Positions 53,731-63,365 of a stretch of 64,000 bases of DNA are shown one piece after another. The first letter of the stretch is position 1, and the number at the start of each line of letters is the position of its first letter. The stretch lies in assembly GCF_965224175.1 (NCBI RefSeq), contig NZ_OZ245041.1, positions 2,666,001 through 2,730,000 of the forward strand, written 5' to 3'. Origin of the DNA: Kordia sp965224175. Its GTDB lineage: Bacteria; Bacteroidota; Bacteroidia; Flavobacteriales; Flavobacteriaceae. The notes below the pieces were generated by a model, which was not told the origin of the DNA, made no database searches, and saw only the letters and a list, made by a program, of their open reading frames with translations. The translations under genes and the position numbers were made by a program.

Positions 53731-53757
53731 CAAAGATACGGTTTTTTAATGTGTCAA
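53731..53757 (-). promoter_or_regulatory. Bacteroidota-type promoter of the mevalonate operon
   Basis: Read on the minus strand, TTGAC is followed after 14 bases by TATCTTTG, matching TTG...TAnnTTTG. Transcription would start close to 53724, giving a short leader before ATG 53709. Confidence 0.65.
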
Positions 53758-53969
53758 TTTGAAAATGTAACAATGTGATAATTACTTTTAAATAACAATT
53801 ACCATACTACTAGAAAAGATGACTTTATCATACTTTTTCATAATGATAACGTTTAAGGTATAATTCAAAAAAAATAGAGTTTCAGTGTGCTTCTCGATAT
53901 AATTTTTCGTTTCTCAAAGTAACGTTCAGCGTACAAAGAAATCTAAAAGCAAAGCGATCTAATATTTCA

Positions 53970-55178
53970 CTACTCAATACTCTGAGCAATCAAATAACTT
54001 CCTGTCCATGCATTTTGAAAGTTGAATCCACCAGTAATGGCATCAATATTGAGGATTTCACCAGCAAAGTATAGGTTTTCTTGCTTACGGCTTTCGAAGG
54101 TTTTAAAGTTTACTTCTTTTAAGTCAATTCCACCAGCAGTCACAAATTCTTCTTTGAACGTACTTTTACCGTTTACATTGAAAATTGCTTCTGTAAGCTG
54201 ACTTGCCAATTGTTCCGTTTGTTGCTTGTTTATATCTGCCCAGCGCATATCTTCTTTTATTCCGGCAGCTTGAATGATGCGTTGCCACAGACGTTTTGGC
54301 AATTCAAACGGATTGTTTTTTTGAACCGTTTTTTTTGCCAATTCTATTTTATAATCTTTGATGCTTGCTAAGCAATCTTCCTTATCAACCTCATCTAGCC
54401 AATTGACTTGAATTTGAAAGTTGTAATTTTTGTCAGCCAAAATTCGCGCACCCCAAGCTGAAAGCTTTAAAATTCCTGGTCCGCTCATTCCCCAATGCGT
54501 TATGAGTAATGGTCCATTAGATGCTAGTTTCGTGTCTACAACTTTTACACTTGCTTCTGTAGCGATTCCGAGTAAATCTTTGATTCGTGGATCTTTGATA
54601 TTGAATGTAAATAAAGATGGAACCGCAGGAACAATTGTATGTCCTAGCGTTTGTAACATGCTCCACATTTTAGGATTACTTCCTGTCGTCATAATTACTT
54701 TTTTGGCATCTAAGATTCCTTGATTGGTTTCCACCTTCCACAAATCGTTCACTTTAGTAATTTTTTTGACTGCATGGTTTTTTCTAAAATCAACTTGGTG
54801 TTTTTTTGCTTCTCGCAAAAAACAATCAATAATTGTTTGTGAAGAATCGCTTACTGGAAATATTCTTCCGTCGTCTTCTGTTTTGAGTTCAACACCTCGT
54901 TCTTCAAACCAACCCATCGTATCACCACAACAAAATTGATGAAAAGGACCAAGTAATTCTTTTTCTCCTCTCGGATAATAATTCACAAGTTCTTTTGGGT
55001 CAAAACAAGCATGTGTTACATTACATCTTCCACCGCCAGAAATTCTAACTTTCGTTAAAAATTCTTTTCCTCTTTCTAGAATAACAACGGATTTTGAAGG
55101 ATGTTTTTCAGCAACATTTATCGCTGTGAAAAATCCCGCTGCGCCACCGCCAATAATAAGAACATCTATGGTTTGCAT
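53970..55178 (-). CDS. BaiN/HI0933-family flavoprotein
   Basis: This 402-residue protein has an N-terminal FAD motif (VLIIGGGAAGFFTAINVAE), the family signature GGGRCNVTHACFDP, and the C-terminal FAGEILNIDAITGGFNFQNAW. Family members are FAD-dependent NAD(P)-type oxidoreductases with poorly known substrates. The gene stands alone, and the 350 bases upstream contain repeat DNA only. Confidence 0.88.
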   Translation of the reverse strand: MQTIDVLIIGGGAAGFFTAINVAEKHPSKSVVILERGKEFLTKVRISGGGRCNVTHACFDPKELVNYYPRGEKELLGPFHQFCCGDTMGWFEERGVELKTEDDGRIFPVSDSSQTIIDCFLREAKKHQVDFRKNHAVKKITKVNDLWKVETNQGILDAKKVIMTTGSNPKMWSMLQTLGHTIVPAVPSLFTFNIKDPRIKDLLGIATEASVKVVDTKLASNGPLLITHWGMSGPGILKLSAWGARILADKNYNFQIQVNWLDEVDKEDCLASIKDYKIELAKKTVQKNNPFELPKRLWQRIIQAAGIKEDMRWADINKQQTEQLASQLTEAIFNVNGKSTFKEEFVTAGGIDLKEVNFKTFESRKQENLYFAGEILNIDAITGGFNFQNAWTGSYLIAQSIE

Positions 55179-55289
55179 GTTACTTTGTTGATTTGATTTT
55201 GCTTACTCTTGTGTTTTTTGTCACGAATTCACGAATGTTTTTGTGCTTACTCTTGTTTAGATTTACACGAATTTGGGCGTTTTTTGTTG

Positions 55290-55383
55290 GTTTGTCAATT
55301 CGTCAATTTGTTTTTTGTCAATTTGAATTGAAACTCCTTTTACATTTATAATTTTGAGTTTTACATTTTAAATTTGACTTCTT
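55290..55383 (-). repeat. Dispersed AT-rich repeat, copy 2
   Basis: Reverse complement of the element at 9717-9806, with the core AAAACTCAAAATTATAAATG. It lies 5' of the flavoprotein gene, in the same relation to that gene as copy 1 has to DoxX. Nearby CACGAATTCACGAAT elements also recur at 9690-9705 in inverse form. Confidence 0.6.
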
Positions 55384-55526
55384 CATTTTTTGTAAAGAAA
55401 TACTTTTTAATTTAAAATTCTGCATTTAGTATTTAAAATTTAAGAAATCCTAAACTATTCTTAATTGATCATGAAAGTTTCATGTTTTCTTTTGAAAACT
55501 CTATTTTTGACCAAATACCTATTTTT

Positions 55527-56384
55527 ATGCGACTTAGCTACCTAAGATACTTAGTAATTTTATTCTTTTTTTCGAATTGTTCTGTGAATTATGGACAACT
55601 CACATATGTTGGAAAGTTATCAAGTGATTTAGAAGAAGTTTCTGGAATTGAAAGTATTCCAGATTCTGATAGTTTTTGGATGGTAAATGATAGTGGAAAT
55701 CATCCAAGAGTGTATGTTGTGAATGCTAAAGGAAAGATTACCAAAACACTTTATGTTGAAGGAAAAAATAAAGATTGGGAAGATTTAACCACAGACAAAG
55801 AAGGGAATTTATATGTGGGCGATTTTGGAAATAATGCCAACGATCGAAAGCATTTGAAAATTTATAAACTCGCAGCAAACGATTTAACACATGGGAAAAG
55901 TATTCTTCCTGTAAAAATTGAGTTTTCTTTTCCGAATCAGAAAAAATTTCCACCAAAAAAGAAGAAAAGACATTTTGATATAGAGTCATTTTTTCATTAC
56001 AACGGATATTTATATTTGTTTACTAAAAGTCGTACAAAAACAGACTACGGACGTACTGATTTGTATAAAATTCCAGCAACCGAAGGAAAGCATAAAGCAC
56101 AATTTATAAGTACTTTTAATACTTGTGATAAAATGAAGTGTTGGGTAACTTCGGCAGCAATAAGTCCTGACGGAAAGAAAGTCGTTTTGCTATCGCATGA
56201 AGCTATTTGGCAGTTTACTGATTTTAAAAATGATCATTTTTTTGGTGGACAGATGAAAAAATTCGACTTGGAACATGAGTCTCAGAAAGAAGGAATTTGT
56301 TTTAAAAACAACAATACTGTTTATATTACAGATGAAAAAGCACATGGAAAAGGGCGAAATTTATACGTATTTATACTCGATTAA
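55527..56384 (+). CDS. Secreted beta-propeller-like (SdiA-regulated/NHL type) protein
   Basis: This 285-residue protein starts at ATG 55527 (MRLSYLRYLVILFFFSN) with a signal peptide to NYGQ; the ATG at 55482 adds 15 residues and is less likely. Propeller-like blades include EVSGIESIPDSDSFWMVNDS, DWEDLTTDKEGNLYVGDFGN and WVTSAAISPDGKKVVLLSHE. Proteins of this type are periplasmic or surface-associated; no enzyme activity can be assigned. Confidence 0.75.
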   Translation: MRLSYLRYLVILFFFSNCSVNYGQLTYVGKLSSDLEEVSGIESIPDSDSFWMVNDSGNHPRVYVVNAKGKITKTLYVEGKNKDWEDLTTDKEGNLYVGDFGNNANDRKHLKIYKLAANDLTHGKSILPVKIEFSFPNQKKFPPKKKKRHFDIESFFHYNGYLYLFTKSRTKTDYGRTDLYKIPATEGKHKAQFISTFNTCDKMKCWVTSAAISPDGKKVVLLSHEAIWQFTDFKNDHFFGGQMKKFDLEHESQKEGICFKNNNTVYITDEKAHGKGRNLYVFILD

Positions 56385-56449
56385 GTCGTCTTTTTTTGTG
56401 ACAGTATTATTTTTTGGTACCTTGATTTTTATTAATCAAAACTACTGCC

Positions 56450-57082
56450 ATGTCTACATACTTAAAAGGAATTGATATTTCGTATAATCAAGGAAACTTG
56501 ATCGATTCTATAGATACCAACAATACTGATTTATCATTTGTAATTTGTAAAGCTTCCGGAGGAATTACGATTCAAGATCCAAATTTTGTGAATAACTGGA
56601 AAACAATTCCACAAAAAGGATTTATTAGAGGAACGTATCATTTTTATTATACCAACGATGCGCCACAATCGCAAGCAGATAATTTTTTCAATGTAGTTGG
56701 AACCGATTTTCCTTCAGATGCATTGCCGCCTGTTGTAGATTTTGAGAATGGCAGCATTAAAACTTCTGATCACGCACAAATTATTAGTGATTTGCTTGAT
56801 TTTCTAGAACTTTTAGAGCAAAAATACCAACGTACGCCTATTATTTATACCAATCAAAGTACAGGAGATGCGTATTTAAATGATTCTCGATTTGCAAAAT
56901 ACCCACTTTGGGTTGCGAGTTATGCTTCTTCTCCAAAAATTCCAAGTACATGGTCTAATTGGAGTTTATGGCAATACAGCGAAAGCGGAACTATTGATGG
57001 AACTGCTGTAGATGAAGATTATTTTAATGGCGATTTGAAAGATTTGAAACAATTTATCAGACAGAGTTCAATTTCGAGTTAG
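56450..57082 (+). CDS. GH25 family lysozyme (muramidase)
   Basis: This 210-residue protein has GH25 motifs: GIDISYNQG with D9, FVICKASGG, GTYHFYY, PPVVDFEN (the DxE pair) and PLWVASYAS. No signal peptide is visible from ATG 56450. GH25 enzymes cut the glycan of peptidoglycan. An intracellular form could serve wall turnover or phage-like lysis, but no phage genes are near. Confidence 0.88.
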   Translation: MSTYLKGIDISYNQGNLIDSIDTNNTDLSFVICKASGGITIQDPNFVNNWKTIPQKGFIRGTYHFYYTNDAPQSQADNFFNVVGTDFPSDALPPVVDFENGSIKTSDHAQIISDLLDFLELLEQKYQRTPIIYTNQSTGDAYLNDSRFAKYPLWVASYASSPKIPSTWSNWSLWQYSESGTIDGTAVDEDYFNGDLKDLKQFIRQSSISS

Positions 57083-57098
57083 ACATCTTTATTTTCCT

Positions 57099-57106
57099 TA
57101 GCTTTG
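57099..57106 (+). promoter_or_regulatory. Candidate -7 element for the pseudouridine synthase gene
   Basis: TAGCTTTG matches TAnnTTTG 20 bp before the start codon; no clear -33 TTG partner is seen, so this is tentative. Confidence 0.35.
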
Positions 57107-57125
57107 CATTTTGAAAGGATTTTAA

Positions 57126-57860
57126 ATGAGCGAACCACAATTAACAAGAATCAATAAGTTTTTAAGTGAAGCTGGCTACTGTTCGCGCAGAGCTGCTGAT
57201 AAATTGATTGAACAACGACGCGTTACTATTAATGGCGTTGTTCCTGCCATGGGAACCAAAATTGCGCCTGGTGACGAAGTACGTGTGGATGGCGAATTAA
57301 TTTCTGATCCGAAGGAAAAACCTGTGTATTTAGCTTTCAATAAGCCAATTGGAATTGTATGCACAACGGATACGAGAGTGGAAAAAGATAATATTATTGA
57401 TTATATTAATTATCCTTCACGTATTTTCCCAATTGGACGCTTAGACAAACCTAGTGAAGGTTTAATTTTCTTGACAAGCGATGGTGATATTGTAAATAAA
57501 ATTCTGCGCGCACGAAACAATCATGAGAAAGAATATGAAGTAACGGTAAATCGTCCAATTACAGGTGATTTTATCCAGAAAATGGGCAATGGTATTCCAA
57601 TTTTAGGAACTTTAACGCGTAAGTGCAAAGTAGAACAGTTAACAAAGTATACTTTTAAGATCATCTTGACACAAGGACTGAATCGTCAAATTCGTAGAAT
57701 GTGTGAGTATTTGGATTATAGAGTTGTAAAACTAAAACGCACACGTATTATGAATGTTTCTTTGGATGTTCCTGTTGGGAAATGGCGTCATTTAACTGAA
57801 GAAGAACTGAAAGGAATTAACGAGTTAACAAGTTCTTCTAGAAAAACACATCGTAGTTAG
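57126..57860 (+). CDS. rluF: RluF-like 23S rRNA pseudouridine synthase
   Basis: This 244-residue protein has an S4 domain (RINKFLSEAGYCSRRAAD) and the catalytic motif FPIGRLDKPSEGLIFLTSDG with D107 intact, plus RQIRRMCEYLDY. The KPSEGL variant is typical of RluF, which modifies position 2604 and nearby in 23S rRNA. An AGGAT motif lies before the start. Confidence 0.87.
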   Translation: MSEPQLTRINKFLSEAGYCSRRAADKLIEQRRVTINGVVPAMGTKIAPGDEVRVDGELISDPKEKPVYLAFNKPIGIVCTTDTRVEKDNIIDYINYPSRIFPIGRLDKPSEGLIFLTSDGDIVNKILRARNNHEKEYEVTVNRPITGDFIQKMGNGIPILGTLTRKCKVEQLTKYTFKIILTQGLNRQIRRMCEYLDYRVVKLKRTRIMNVSLDVPVGKWRHLTEEELKGINELTSSSRKTHRS

Positions 57861-57949
57861 TTTCTACACAAACATTTACTTTTATATAAATCTGGGTAAC
57901 AAAAACTTACGTTCGTAACTGATAGGTATAATCACAAAAACTTATCATT

Positions 57950-58165
57950 ATGAAAAAAAGAAGTTTAAAATCGTTAAGCCTTAACAAAAGATCAATTTCA
58001 AACTTGAAATTCCACGATGTTATAGGTGGTCGCGCAAATTTAACTGCTGATGTAAAGGATTGTCCTGATAACACATTGGCTAAGGATTGTGAATCTTTAG
58101 GATATTGTCCTGATTCTTTTTGGTGTCAAGAGCCATCTAGTTCATCAGACGGACCTGTAGCGTAA
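57950..58165 (+). CDS. Second orphan class I lanthipeptide-type precursor (GG leader)
   Basis: This 71-residue peptide has a basic leader MKKRSLKSLSLNKRSISN, then LKFHDVIGG with the double Gly at residues 26-27. The core of 44 residues has four Cys (KDC, KDC, GYC, FWC), several Asp, and a Ser-rich end (SSSSDGPVA). The leader matches the KK..SL.L.K..IS.L...GG pattern of the peptide at 29170. No modification enzymes are adjacent. A terminator follows 13 bp after the stop, so it is a monocistronic unit. Confidence 0.8.
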   Translation: MKKRSLKSLSLNKRSISNLKFHDVIGGRANLTADVKDCPDNTLAKDCESLGYCPDSFWCQEPSSSSDGPVA

Positions 58166-58178
58166 AAATTATGCTATA

Positions 58179-58219
58179 AAAAGATAGAGTCTGGCAAAAG
58201 TCAGGCTCTTTATCTTTTG
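58179..58219 (+). terminator. Terminator after the precursor gene
   Basis: AAAAGATAGAGTCTG and CAGGCTCTTTATCTTTT form a long stem with one or two mismatches and a T-rich end. It also faces the convergent regulator gene. Confidence 0.85.
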
Positions 58220-58225
58220 TTCATT

Positions 58226-58948
58226 TTAAAACCCTAATAATTCTTTAAATTTATACGATTGTCTGCGCGAAATTTCTATTTCTTGGGAAGAATTTTTGAT
58301 GGTAATTTTTAGTTTTCCATTGAACCAAGGAATTACTTTATCTACATGATTTAAATTGATAATTTGCTGTCTATTTGCTCTGAAAAAAGTTTCTTCTGGT
58401 AGTTTTGCTTCTATTTGGTTGAGCGATTTGTAAATTAAAGGTTTGTTGTTTTCAAAATAGACTCTTGTATAGTTTCCAACGATTTCAAATACGGCAATCT
58501 CTGAGATTCTGATGAGCCAACAATTTTCTCCTTCTTTAATGAATATTTGACGGTGTACATCAAAAGGTTTTTCGTCGGTTGTTTCTTTTTCTATGGTTGC
58601 AATTACTTTTTCTATGGTTTTAGAAAAACGATCTTGATTGATAGGTTTTAGCAAGTAATCAAACGCATTGTATTCAAAAGATTTAATAGCGTATTCGTCA
58701 TATGCAGTTGTAAAGATCGTCAACGGAACATTGTCTAGCATTTCTAGCAACTCAAAGCCATTTTTTTCAGGCATATTGATATCTAAAAATAATATTTGTG
58801 GCTGTGTTTTGTTAATGAGTTCATAGGCTTTGTCTACATTTTCAGCTTCAGCCACTAATTCAATTTGTGGATGCTTTTTTAAGAGTTCCTTGAGTTCATT
58901 CCGCGCTAAGCGAGAATCTTCTACGATAATTGCAGTGATATTTTCCAT
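58226..58948 (-). CDS. LytTR-type response regulator
   Basis: This 240-residue protein has a receiver domain (E10-D11, phospho-acceptor D56 in LFLDINMPEKNG, K in LLKPIN) and a C-terminal LytTR DNA-binding domain (IFIKEGENCWLIRISEIAVF...RQQIINLNHV). It lies 2 bp downstream of the LytS-like kinase and is its partner. Confidence 0.92.
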   Translation of the reverse strand: MENITAIIVEDSRLARNELKELLKKHPQIELVAEAENVDKAYELINKTQPQILFLDINMPEKNGFELLEMLDNVPLTIFTTAYDEYAIKSFEYNAFDYLLKPINQDRFSKTIEKVIATIEKETTDEKPFDVHRQIFIKEGENCWLIRISEIAVFEIVGNYTRVYFENNKPLIYKSLNQIEAKLPEETFFRANRQQIINLNHVDKVIPWFNGKLKITIKNSSQEIEISRRQSYKFKELLGF

Positions 58949-58950
58949 TC

Positions 58951-60012
58951 TTATTTTACAGGTATTTTAATGATGGCTTGCACTTCATTATTCACTTCTT
59001 TTAGTATAAAATCTGCTTCATTTCCATAGAGTAATTCCAATCGTTTTTTGATGTTATCCAAACCTATTCTTGTAGAATCTGTGTTTGTTTTTAAATAACC
59101 TGTATTGTTTACTTGCAAGATGATTTCTTGTGTATTATCTGTGATAATTAATTTGATTTTCCCACCATCTTTTTGAGTTGATATTCCATGTTTTATAGCG
59201 TTTTCAATCAACATTTGTAACACCATTGGTGGAATTTTGATTTGTAACAAAGAAGCATCAACTTCTTGCTCGTAGTGCAGACGATCTTCTAATTGTATTT
59301 TTGAAAGTTCTATGTAATTGTCTACAATTTCAAGTTCTTGCGCTATTTGTATTGCATCTACTTTATTCATATTGAGCGAGTAACGCAACATTTCCGAGAG
59401 TCGCGTAAGCATGTCTCTTGCTTTGTTAACATCTTCTAGCATTAATCCACGAATATTGTTTAAACTGTTAAACATAAAATGCGGATTGAGCTGTCCTTTT
59501 AAGGTATTTAGTTGCGATTCTTTTAAGGAAGCTTCCAACTTTAAACGATCTATTTTGTTTCGTTGATTGCGCGCTACAGATTTGACAGCAACGTAAATAA
59601 CAATCCAAAAGAAGATAAAAATAGTAATATTTACAGTTGTGGAAATAAATACCAACATTGAAAAATCTGAAGGTTTTTCATTGATATACGTAAATGCATT
59701 ACTCGAAATGACTATTAGCAGAAAGGAAAATAAAAATGAGGTAACAAAAAAAGCAATGATGGTTTTTAGATAATTACTTTTTGTTTGATGTTCAATGAAT
59801 TTTATGCGTTTTAAGTAGTTTCTTAACAGCGTAGTTAAGCCAATTCCTAATATGATAAATACAAGTCCTTCTACAATAAAATAACTGGCTTTACTTTTTT
59901 CTTCTGGAACGACAAAAGCTTTAGACCATACGTTGGCAAAGGTTAAAAATCCCCAGCCTACAAATTGTAAAATCCAGAAAATTATTGTGTTTACTTTTTT
60001 TGAAACTGCCAT
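58951..60012 (-). CDS. LytS-like membrane histidine kinase
   Basis: This 353-residue protein has four N-terminal TM segments (to about 150), a coiled-coil, a His_kinase motif with phospho-acceptor H178 (GQLNPHFMFNSLNNI) and an ATPase domain (PPMVLQMLIENAIKHGIS). No periplasmic sensor domain is seen, so input is probably through the membrane. Confidence 0.92.
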   Translation of the reverse strand: MAVSKKVNTIIFWILQFVGWGFLTFANVWSKAFVVPEEKSKASYFIVEGLVFIILGIGLTTLLRNYLKRIKFIEHQTKSNYLKTIIAFFVTSFLFSFLLIVISSNAFTYINEKPSDFSMLVFISTTVNITIFIFFWIVIYVAVKSVARNQRNKIDRLKLEASLKESQLNTLKGQLNPHFMFNSLNNIRGLMLEDVNKARDMLTRLSEMLRYSLNMNKVDAIQIAQELEIVDNYIELSKIQLEDRLHYEQEVDASLLQIKIPPMVLQMLIENAIKHGISTQKDGGKIKLIITDNTQEIILQVNNTGYLKTNTDSTRIGLDNIKKRLELLYGNEADFILKEVNNEVQAIIKIPVK

Positions 60013-60090
60013 TTGAGTTGAATTGTAGTCAAAACTATTGAAAATGCACTTTCTCAGTGTTGAAAAAGTGCATTAATTATTGATTGATGA

Positions 60091-61485
60091 TTAGAATCGT
60101 GCGTTAATCCACTCTGAAACAAAGTTTAAAGCAACAGGAGCAAATGTTTCTTCAATTTCTGAATATTCACTTAACGCTCCTGTTTTTGAGGTTTGAAATA
60201 GGTGGTTTAGGTTCTTAAATTCTTTGATGGTAACGTCTTTGTTATGTTTTAATCCTTTTTCGATAGCATCTAGGTTTAATTTTGGCAATACTTGAAAATC
60301 TTTTTCACCGTTTATTGCTAATACTGGGCAATTTACTTTGCGTAAAGATGTTTGCGGATCGTATCCTAAAAATGCACGCATCCATGGAGAAGTAATCATT
60401 TCTACTTGTTGATTCATTGCCTGATCTGTGAATTCGGCTTTTGCTTTTTCATTTGTCATTTTTGTTTTTAACTCTTGAAATATAGCTAGGATTTCTTCTT
60501 TTGATTCGTCTCCTTTATAGTTTGCTGCAATATCAAATACTTTTGCTGATGCTTTTTGAGAGTTTTCAATATCAATTGCTGGATAATCTTCTAATTCTGC
60601 TGCTTTTTTCCCTTGTGTTAGCAGTACTTCTTTTCCACCAACTCCAGGTCCCGCTAGTAATACACAAAATGCTACATTTTTGTTTCTAGCCGCTATAATT
60701 GGTGCTATTAATCCACCTTCACTATGTCCAACTAAGCCAATTTTGTTTGCATCTACAACATCTTTTCGTGTTTGCAAGTATGCCATTGCAGCTTCTACAT
60801 CTGTTGCAAAGTCAAATGAAGTTGCTTCTGAAAAGTTTCCTTCAGATTGCGCTGTTCCTCTATCGTCAAAACGCAATACTGCAATTCCTTGTCTTGTTAA
60901 ATGATCTGCTAATACCAAGAAAGGTTTGTGCCCTAGTAACTCTTCATCACGATTTTGTGGTCCAGAACCACTGATAAGAATTACTACAGGCGGATTCTTT
61001 ACATCTTTTGGTACTGTTAATGTTCCTGCTAACTTGATGTTTCCTGCTTTTGCATTTTCAAAAGTTACATCTTCTGCTGCATATGGAAATGGCTTTTTAG
61101 GTTCTTGAGGTCGTACTTTTTTCTTCTCTTTTTCACCTTTTACTAATTGTAATGGTAGTTCTTGACCTGATTGCCTAAAGGTTCCTTTAAAAGTACCTTC
61201 TACTAAAGTTGCCGTGTATTCTATTCCCATTTGACTTTGTGTAATTGTCAACTTGTTATCCTGAAACGTAGTTTTATCAATGGGAATTCCAAAAGCATTT
61301 TGGTTCGGACTGTCTAAGGTTGTTGTATATGTTCCATCAGCTTCAGAAATATTGAATGCTATTGGAAGTTCCATACCTGGAATACTTAAAGAACCTTTCC
61401 AAGTTCCTGAGATATCTTGAGCCGACGCAATAATGGTGGCTAAGAAAAATGCTAGTTTAAATATAAGTTTGAATAAAGGTTGCAT
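60091..61485 (-). CDS. Secreted alpha/beta hydrolase with N-terminal DUF-like domain
   Basis: This 464-residue protein has a signal peptide (to ASAQ, about 23), a lipocalin-like beta domain (DISGTWKGSLSIPG...GTFRQSGQELPLQ, 24-118), and an alpha/beta-hydrolase domain with LRFDDRGTAQSEG, the nucleophile elbow GHSEGG (S255), the D of NGEKDFQV and the H of NLNHLFQ. It is likely a periplasmic esterase or peptidase. The substrate is unknown. Confidence 0.87.
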   Translation of the reverse strand: MQPLFKLIFKLAFFLATIIASAQDISGTWKGSLSIPGMELPIAFNISEADGTYTTTLDSPNQNAFGIPIDKTTFQDNKLTITQSQMGIEYTATLVEGTFKGTFRQSGQELPLQLVKGEKEKKKVRPQEPKKPFPYAAEDVTFENAKAGNIKLAGTLTVPKDVKNPPVVILISGSGPQNRDEELLGHKPFLVLADHLTRQGIAVLRFDDRGTAQSEGNFSEATSFDFATDVEAAMAYLQTRKDVVDANKIGLVGHSEGGLIAPIIAARNKNVAFCVLLAGPGVGGKEVLLTQGKKAAELEDYPAIDIENSQKASAKVFDIAANYKGDESKEEILAIFQELKTKMTNEKAKAEFTDQAMNQQVEMITSPWMRAFLGYDPQTSLRKVNCPVLAINGEKDFQVLPKLNLDAIEKGLKHNKDVTIKEFKNLNHLFQTSKTGALSEYSEIEETFAPVALNFVSEWINARF

Positions 61486-61654
61486 GTCTGTTGTTTTTTG
61501 ATTATGATGTAAAAGTATTGCAGTTTTCTGTTCCTACATTACAAAATATGACGAACGGAAAATAGAATATGGCGAACGGTTTTTCATTTCGATTTCGCTC
61601 AATGTGATTGGTTTTGCTTGAAGAAATACTTTTACATTAAGCATTTGACATTGA

Positions 61655-62563
61655 TTATTTCCAAATATCATTGTATAGTACTGGATAATCTTCTACTTCG
61701 ATCACTTCAATACCAACAGATTTTAAGAAGAATTTCTTTCCTACTATTTTAGGGTTTTCATCTTCTTTTTTCATGATGTACCAACCTTTATGACTGTATT
61801 TTGGAAAACGCTTGAAGAATTTTGCTCGTTGAATAAGCAACCATCTAAAGAATACTTCTGTTTCGTCTAAACTTAATCCGAAAATGCATAACGACTTGTT
61901 GAAGATAATATCAATCCATGTATTGTTTGTTAACCACGGATTTTCAACTTCTGGGTTTTCATGTCCATAATTTGTATTGATCATTTTACGCGCGCGTTCT
62001 ACATTTCCCATGTATTCTGATAAACCAAGTTTGATGCTTCTATGATATTTTACCATACCATTCATATACCAAACAGCAAATCCATGTAAAGGAGATTTGA
62101 GTTCTTTTTCTGCATAATGCGTTGACCAAGGATAGTGATCTGTAAAACTTGTATCTGGAATTCGATAAGGTGACAGTTTCATCGATTTCGGAATTAAGTC
62201 ATCAAAATTTGTCGTTAGAATTGGCGCATTGTAAGATTTAATTTTGTCAAGCACTAAGTTTTGCGCATCATCAGGTTGCCAATCTAACATTTTGGCTTTT
62301 ACATCTTTTTGCAGTTGTGTGGAAAATCCTGATGTAGTTACATTTTGCAAACCAAGTGCATCGTAAAACTCCACAAACGAAATACCATCTGGAATTTCTG
62401 TCATTGGTTCGTCAGCATGTGTTTTCCATAAATTTAATAGTAAATCATTCCAAGATATGTTATCATCTTGAAAACTCAAATTGATTCCATTTCCTATGAT
62501 AAATGCTAAGTCTTTTTGATTGTCTGAAAAGATTTTTTGGATTTCTGCTGCTGTTTTGGTCAT
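61655..62563 (-). CDS. SIR2-like domain protein, possibly defence-related
   Basis: This 302-residue protein has the SIR2-like landmarks LAFIIGNGINLS (20-30), PILTTNFDDLIPK (115-126) and a C-terminal SLCIFGLSLDETE. In place of the usual catalytic HG it reads WYMNGMVKYHRS, with Asn at 168, although PLHGF occurs just before at 159-162. SIR2-like proteins in defence systems hydrolyse NAD. It stands alone. A non-catalytic or different function is possible. Confidence 0.75.
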   Translation of the reverse strand: MTKTAAEIQKIFSDNQKDLAFIIGNGINLSFQDDNISWNDLLLNLWKTHADEPMTEIPDGISFVEFYDALGLQNVTTSGFSTQLQKDVKAKMLDWQPDDAQNLVLDKIKSYNAPILTTNFDDLIPKSMKLSPYRIPDTSFTDHYPWSTHYAEKELKSPLHGFAVWYMNGMVKYHRSIKLGLSEYMGNVERARKMINTNYGHENPEVENPWLTNNTWIDIIFNKSLCIFGLSLDETEVFFRWLLIQRAKFFKRFPKYSHKGWYIMKKEDENPKIVGKKFFLKSVGIEVIEVEDYPVLYNDIWK

Positions 62564-62621
62564 GGTTGTTGGTTTATTTTTGGTGAAACTACGGTGTTTT
62601 ATTTCTTAATAATCAACACGA

Positions 62622-63344
62622 TCAATTGCTTGCTTTTCGCTTTTCTATCTCTTCTAAGATGACTGCTGCACGCTTTTTGAAGGTTTTTAATTCTGGCAAA
62701 AACACTTTATACGTTACAAAATAAGCACTTGCTACTCTATTTTTATAGTCAGGATCTGTGATAGCATATTCAATAAATTCTTGGCTTCCGCCTTTCATCG
62801 AAATCAAATCTGCCCACCATTTGTAATTCTTTTTATAGTGTGTATAATTTTCATGGAAGTCTTTTGCTCGTAATTCATCGTCGATTTTAATTTCACGCAA
62901 ACGTTCTGTGTAAAACTCTATTATTTGTGCAGGCAAACTATCCTGATAGCTATCTGTATTAAAATCGATTAACTGATTATACCCGCGTTTATTGAAGGTT
63001 ATTTCAGGAAATGCTATTGTTAGCTGTATTAATTGTGGATTGATAACATATTCAATTCTTTTGACAGAGTCATTTAGTATTTTAGAATACAATGGATCGA
63101 CTATTTTGTAAAAGTTTTGAACTTTCTCTATTTCTTTTAAATCATTCTTCAAATCATTTTCTATGATTGAATAAATATTGAGTAGTTTTTTGTTTTCTTT
63201 TCGATTTTCATTCCAGTTATTTAATGAAACCGCAATTAAAATTCCGATGACTACCAAAATGATTTCACCGACAGCATACGCGAGATAGTTCCCTAGTTTT
63301 TTATTTTTCAAAAGCTTACTTCTTTGGTTTCTAAATAGTTTCAT
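62622..63344 (-). CDS. DUF6090 family membrane protein
   Basis: This 240-residue protein shows the DUF6090 N-terminus: basic stretch RNQRSKLLKNKKLGNYLAYA, one TM (about 22-42, VGEIILVVIGILIAVSLNNW) and a helical, soluble C-terminal part. The family is common in Flavobacteriia, often in tandem copies, and has no known function. Confidence 0.85.
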   Translation of the reverse strand: MKLFRNQRSKLLKNKKLGNYLAYAVGEIILVVIGILIAVSLNNWNENRKENKKLLNIYSIIENDLKNDLKEIEKVQNFYKIVDPLYSKILNDSVKRIEYVINPQLIQLTIAFPEITFNKRGYNQLIDFNTDSYQDSLPAQIIEFYTERLREIKIDDELRAKDFHENYTHYKKNYKWWADLISMKGGSQEFIEYAITDPDYKNRVASAYFVTYKVFLPELKTFKKRAAVILEEIEKRKASN

Positions 63345-63365
63345 GTAAAATGCTTTTCCTGTTGA

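Noticed and set aside
56450..57082. GH25 lysozyme as a prophage endolysin
   Set aside because: There is no holin, structural phage gene or integrase near it.
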